This document shows positions 6,720 to 7,611 of a DNA stretch of 7,611 bases, piece after piece (the first letter of the stretch is position 1; every line of letters starts with the position of its first letter). Source of the stretch: Desulfocapsa sp. (lineage in GTDB: Bacteria > Desulfobacterota > Desulfobulbia > Desulfobulbales > Desulfocapsaceae); assembly GCA_029934915.1 (NCBI GenBank), contig JAOZLI010000128.1, forward strand, positions 1 through 7,611, in the 5' to 3' direction. The notes beneath the pieces are model-generated. The model made no database searches and was not told the origin of the DNA. It saw nothing but the letters and a program-made list of their open reading frames with translations. Made by a program: the position numbers and the translations under genes.

Positions 6720-7532
6720 ATGGGTTTTTTAAAAATCGAAGGCAAGAATATAGTTGTTTTTGGGCTTGCCAATAAAAAATCAGTGGCGACTGCCATTGCC
6801 AAGGTACTGGTGGAAGAAGGTGCAAGGGTTATTCATGTGGTACGGTCGGAAGAACGGGCCGTAACAGCCAGAAAACTTTTTCCTGATTCACCGGTATTTT
6901 GCTGTGATGTTGAGGATGAAGAGAATATTATCCGAGTTCGCAGGGAAGTTGGAGAATGTGTAAAGGAAAAAGATGGAGGGCGCATTGCGGGGCTTGTTCA
7001 TTCCATTGCCTTTGCTAATTATAGTGAGGGATTAACACCTTTTCACGGTACTCTGAAAAAAGACTTTCTCCAGGCCTTTGATATCTCATGTTTTTCTTTT
7101 ATTTCCATCTGTAATCATTTTCGGAACCTTTTTGCTCCCGATGCTGCAGCGGTGACAATCTCCATTTCCACCACCAGTATGGCAGCTGAAAATTATGGGT
7201 ATATGGCACCCATAAAGGCGGCTTTAAATTCCTCTGTCTGTTTTCTTGCTAAATCTTTTTCCTCATTTTCTAATGTTCGCTTTAATGCGGTGGCCCCAAG
7301 TTTGTTAAAGACCTCCGCTTCAGCAGGAATTCCCGGTTATGTGGATTCCTATCTATATGCAGAAAAAGCCATATTACGAAAAAAGGCTCTCAAAACACGA
7401 GAAGCGGCAGACCTAGCAGCATTCTTACTTTCTCCAAGGTCGTCGGGTATTACAGCACAGACCGTCGTAGTGGATGCCGGAATGTCGGTGAACTATTTTG
7501 ACTCTGAGATTGTACAGGGCGCAGTTGGCTAA
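6720..7532 (+). CDS. enoyl-[ACP] reductase-like short-chain dehydrogenase (atypical FabI)
   Basis: The 270-residue protein is a Rossmann-fold short-chain dehydrogenase closest in pattern to FabI, which reduces trans-2-enoyl-ACP with NAD(P)H in fatty acid elongation. FabI-type features are the cofactor loop [13 protein letters not shown] at 15-27, HSIAFA at 94-99, the catalytic pair Y159/K166 with the required seven-residue spacing, [10 protein letters not shown] at 189-198, and the C-terminal [14 protein letters not shown] at 241-254 matching FabI's SAGISGEVVHVDGG. The second FabI active-site tyrosine (Y146 in E. coli, ten residues before the other) aligns with I149 here, in a serine/threonine-rich stretch. 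Activity on enoyl-ACP is therefore uncertain, and it may be a paralogue acting on another substrate. I leave the symbol blank for this reason. A good ribosome site sets the start. pyrF follows after 25 bases and is probably cotranscribed. An inverted repeat upstream may regulate it. Confidence 0.82.
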   Translation: MGFLKIEGKNIVVFGLANKKSVATAIAKVLVEEGARVIHVVRSEERAVTARKLFPDSPVFCCDVEDEENIIRVRREVGECVKEKDGGRIAGLVHSIAFANYSEGLTPFHGTLKKDFLQAFDISCFSFISICNHFRNLFAPDAAAVTISISTTSMAAENYGYMAPIKAALNSSVCFLAKSFSSFSNVRFNAVAPSLLKTSASAGIPGYVDSYLYAEKAILRKKALKTREAADLAAFLLSPRSSGITAQTVVVDAGMSVNYFDSEIVQGAVG

Positions 7533-7543
7533 CATCCTAAAAT

Positions 7544-7550
7544 AAAGGAA
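7544..7550 (+). promoter_or_regulatory. ribosome binding site of pyrF
   Basis: AAAGGAA ends 7 bases before the ATG at 7558, in the 25-base gap after the FabI-like gene. It supports reading the short terminal frame as a real gene start. Confidence 0.7.
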
Positions 7551-7557
7551 CAAAGAA

Positions 7558-7611
7558 ATGACTGATAAACAGATTGAACTACAGGATAGAATCATCGTGG
7601 CACTGGATGTG
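7558..7611 (+). CDS. pyrF: orotidine 5'-phosphate decarboxylase, 5' end only (cut by window edge)
   Basis: Only the first 18 codons are present: MTDKQIELQDRIIVALDV. The RIIVALDV strand is the characteristic first beta strand of OMP decarboxylase. Its aspartate (residue 17) corresponds to the substrate-binding aspartate of the family's LALD/VALD motif. PyrF converts OMP to UMP, the last step of de novo UMP synthesis. The ATG has a good AAAGGAA ribosome site. The gene probably shares a transcript with the FabI-like gene. The call rests on a short motif, and the rest of the gene lies outside the window. Confidence 0.8.
   Translation, partial: MTDKQIELQDRIIVALDV

Noticed and set aside
1..7611. 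CRISPR arrays, tRNA or rRNA genes, insertion sequences, phage or toxin-antitoxin genes
   Set aside because: Looked for on both strands and not seen. The window is almost entirely filled by conserved coding genes with short intergenic gaps.

Overview
The window comes from a Gram-negative bacterium, because it carries genes for Kdo synthesis and lipopolysaccharide export. I infer a member of Desulfobacterota, possibly a Desulfobulbales-like sulfate or sulfur metaboliser. The grounds are the gene order pyrG-kdsA-kdsC-lptC, the moderate base composition, and KdsA and FabI sequence flavours I associate with that group. No rRNA or marker phylogeny is available here, so this placement is tentative. 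I see no mobile element, tRNA, rRNA, CRISPR array or phage gene.

Layout. Positions 1-3712 hold a minus-strand operon read right to left: pyrG (CTP synthase), kdsA (Kdo-8-P synthase), kdsC (Kdo-8-P phosphatase) and lptC (LPS export). The last two junctions are 4-base ATGA overlaps, and pyrG-kdsA has a 6-base gap, so translation is probably coupled. The logic is coherent. KdsA and KdsC make Kdo, PyrG makes the CTP needed to activate Kdo as CMP-Kdo, and LptC helps move finished LPS across the periplasm. Positions 3713-3843 are a divergent promoter region. It contains a good sigma70-like promoter placed so close to pyrG that the message may be leaderless, and an 11-base direct repeat spaced 31 bases apart.

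Positions 3844-4902 encode an exported MsrA-MsrB fusion, a methionine sulfoxide repair enzyme of the cell envelope with only three cysteines. It converges on a minus-strand gene (4929-6551) for a short, stand-alone hydantoinase/oxoprolinase-type ATPase with no visible partner subunit. A second divergent intergenic region (6552-6719) contains a perfect 9+9 base inverted repeat and a degenerate GAAGTCA-type tandem repeat just before the next ribosome site. Positions 6720-7532 encode an enoyl-ACP reductase-like short-chain dehydrogenase lacking one of the two active-site tyrosines of FabI. It is followed 25 bases later by the first 18 codons of pyrF (OMP decarboxylase), cut by the window end.

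Most of the window is conserved housekeeping and envelope genes. I find no clear new multi-gene system. The points most worth following up are the atypical FabI homologue, the possible leaderless pyrG promoter with its repeats, the palindrome between the ATPase and FabI-like genes, and the orphan ATPase.
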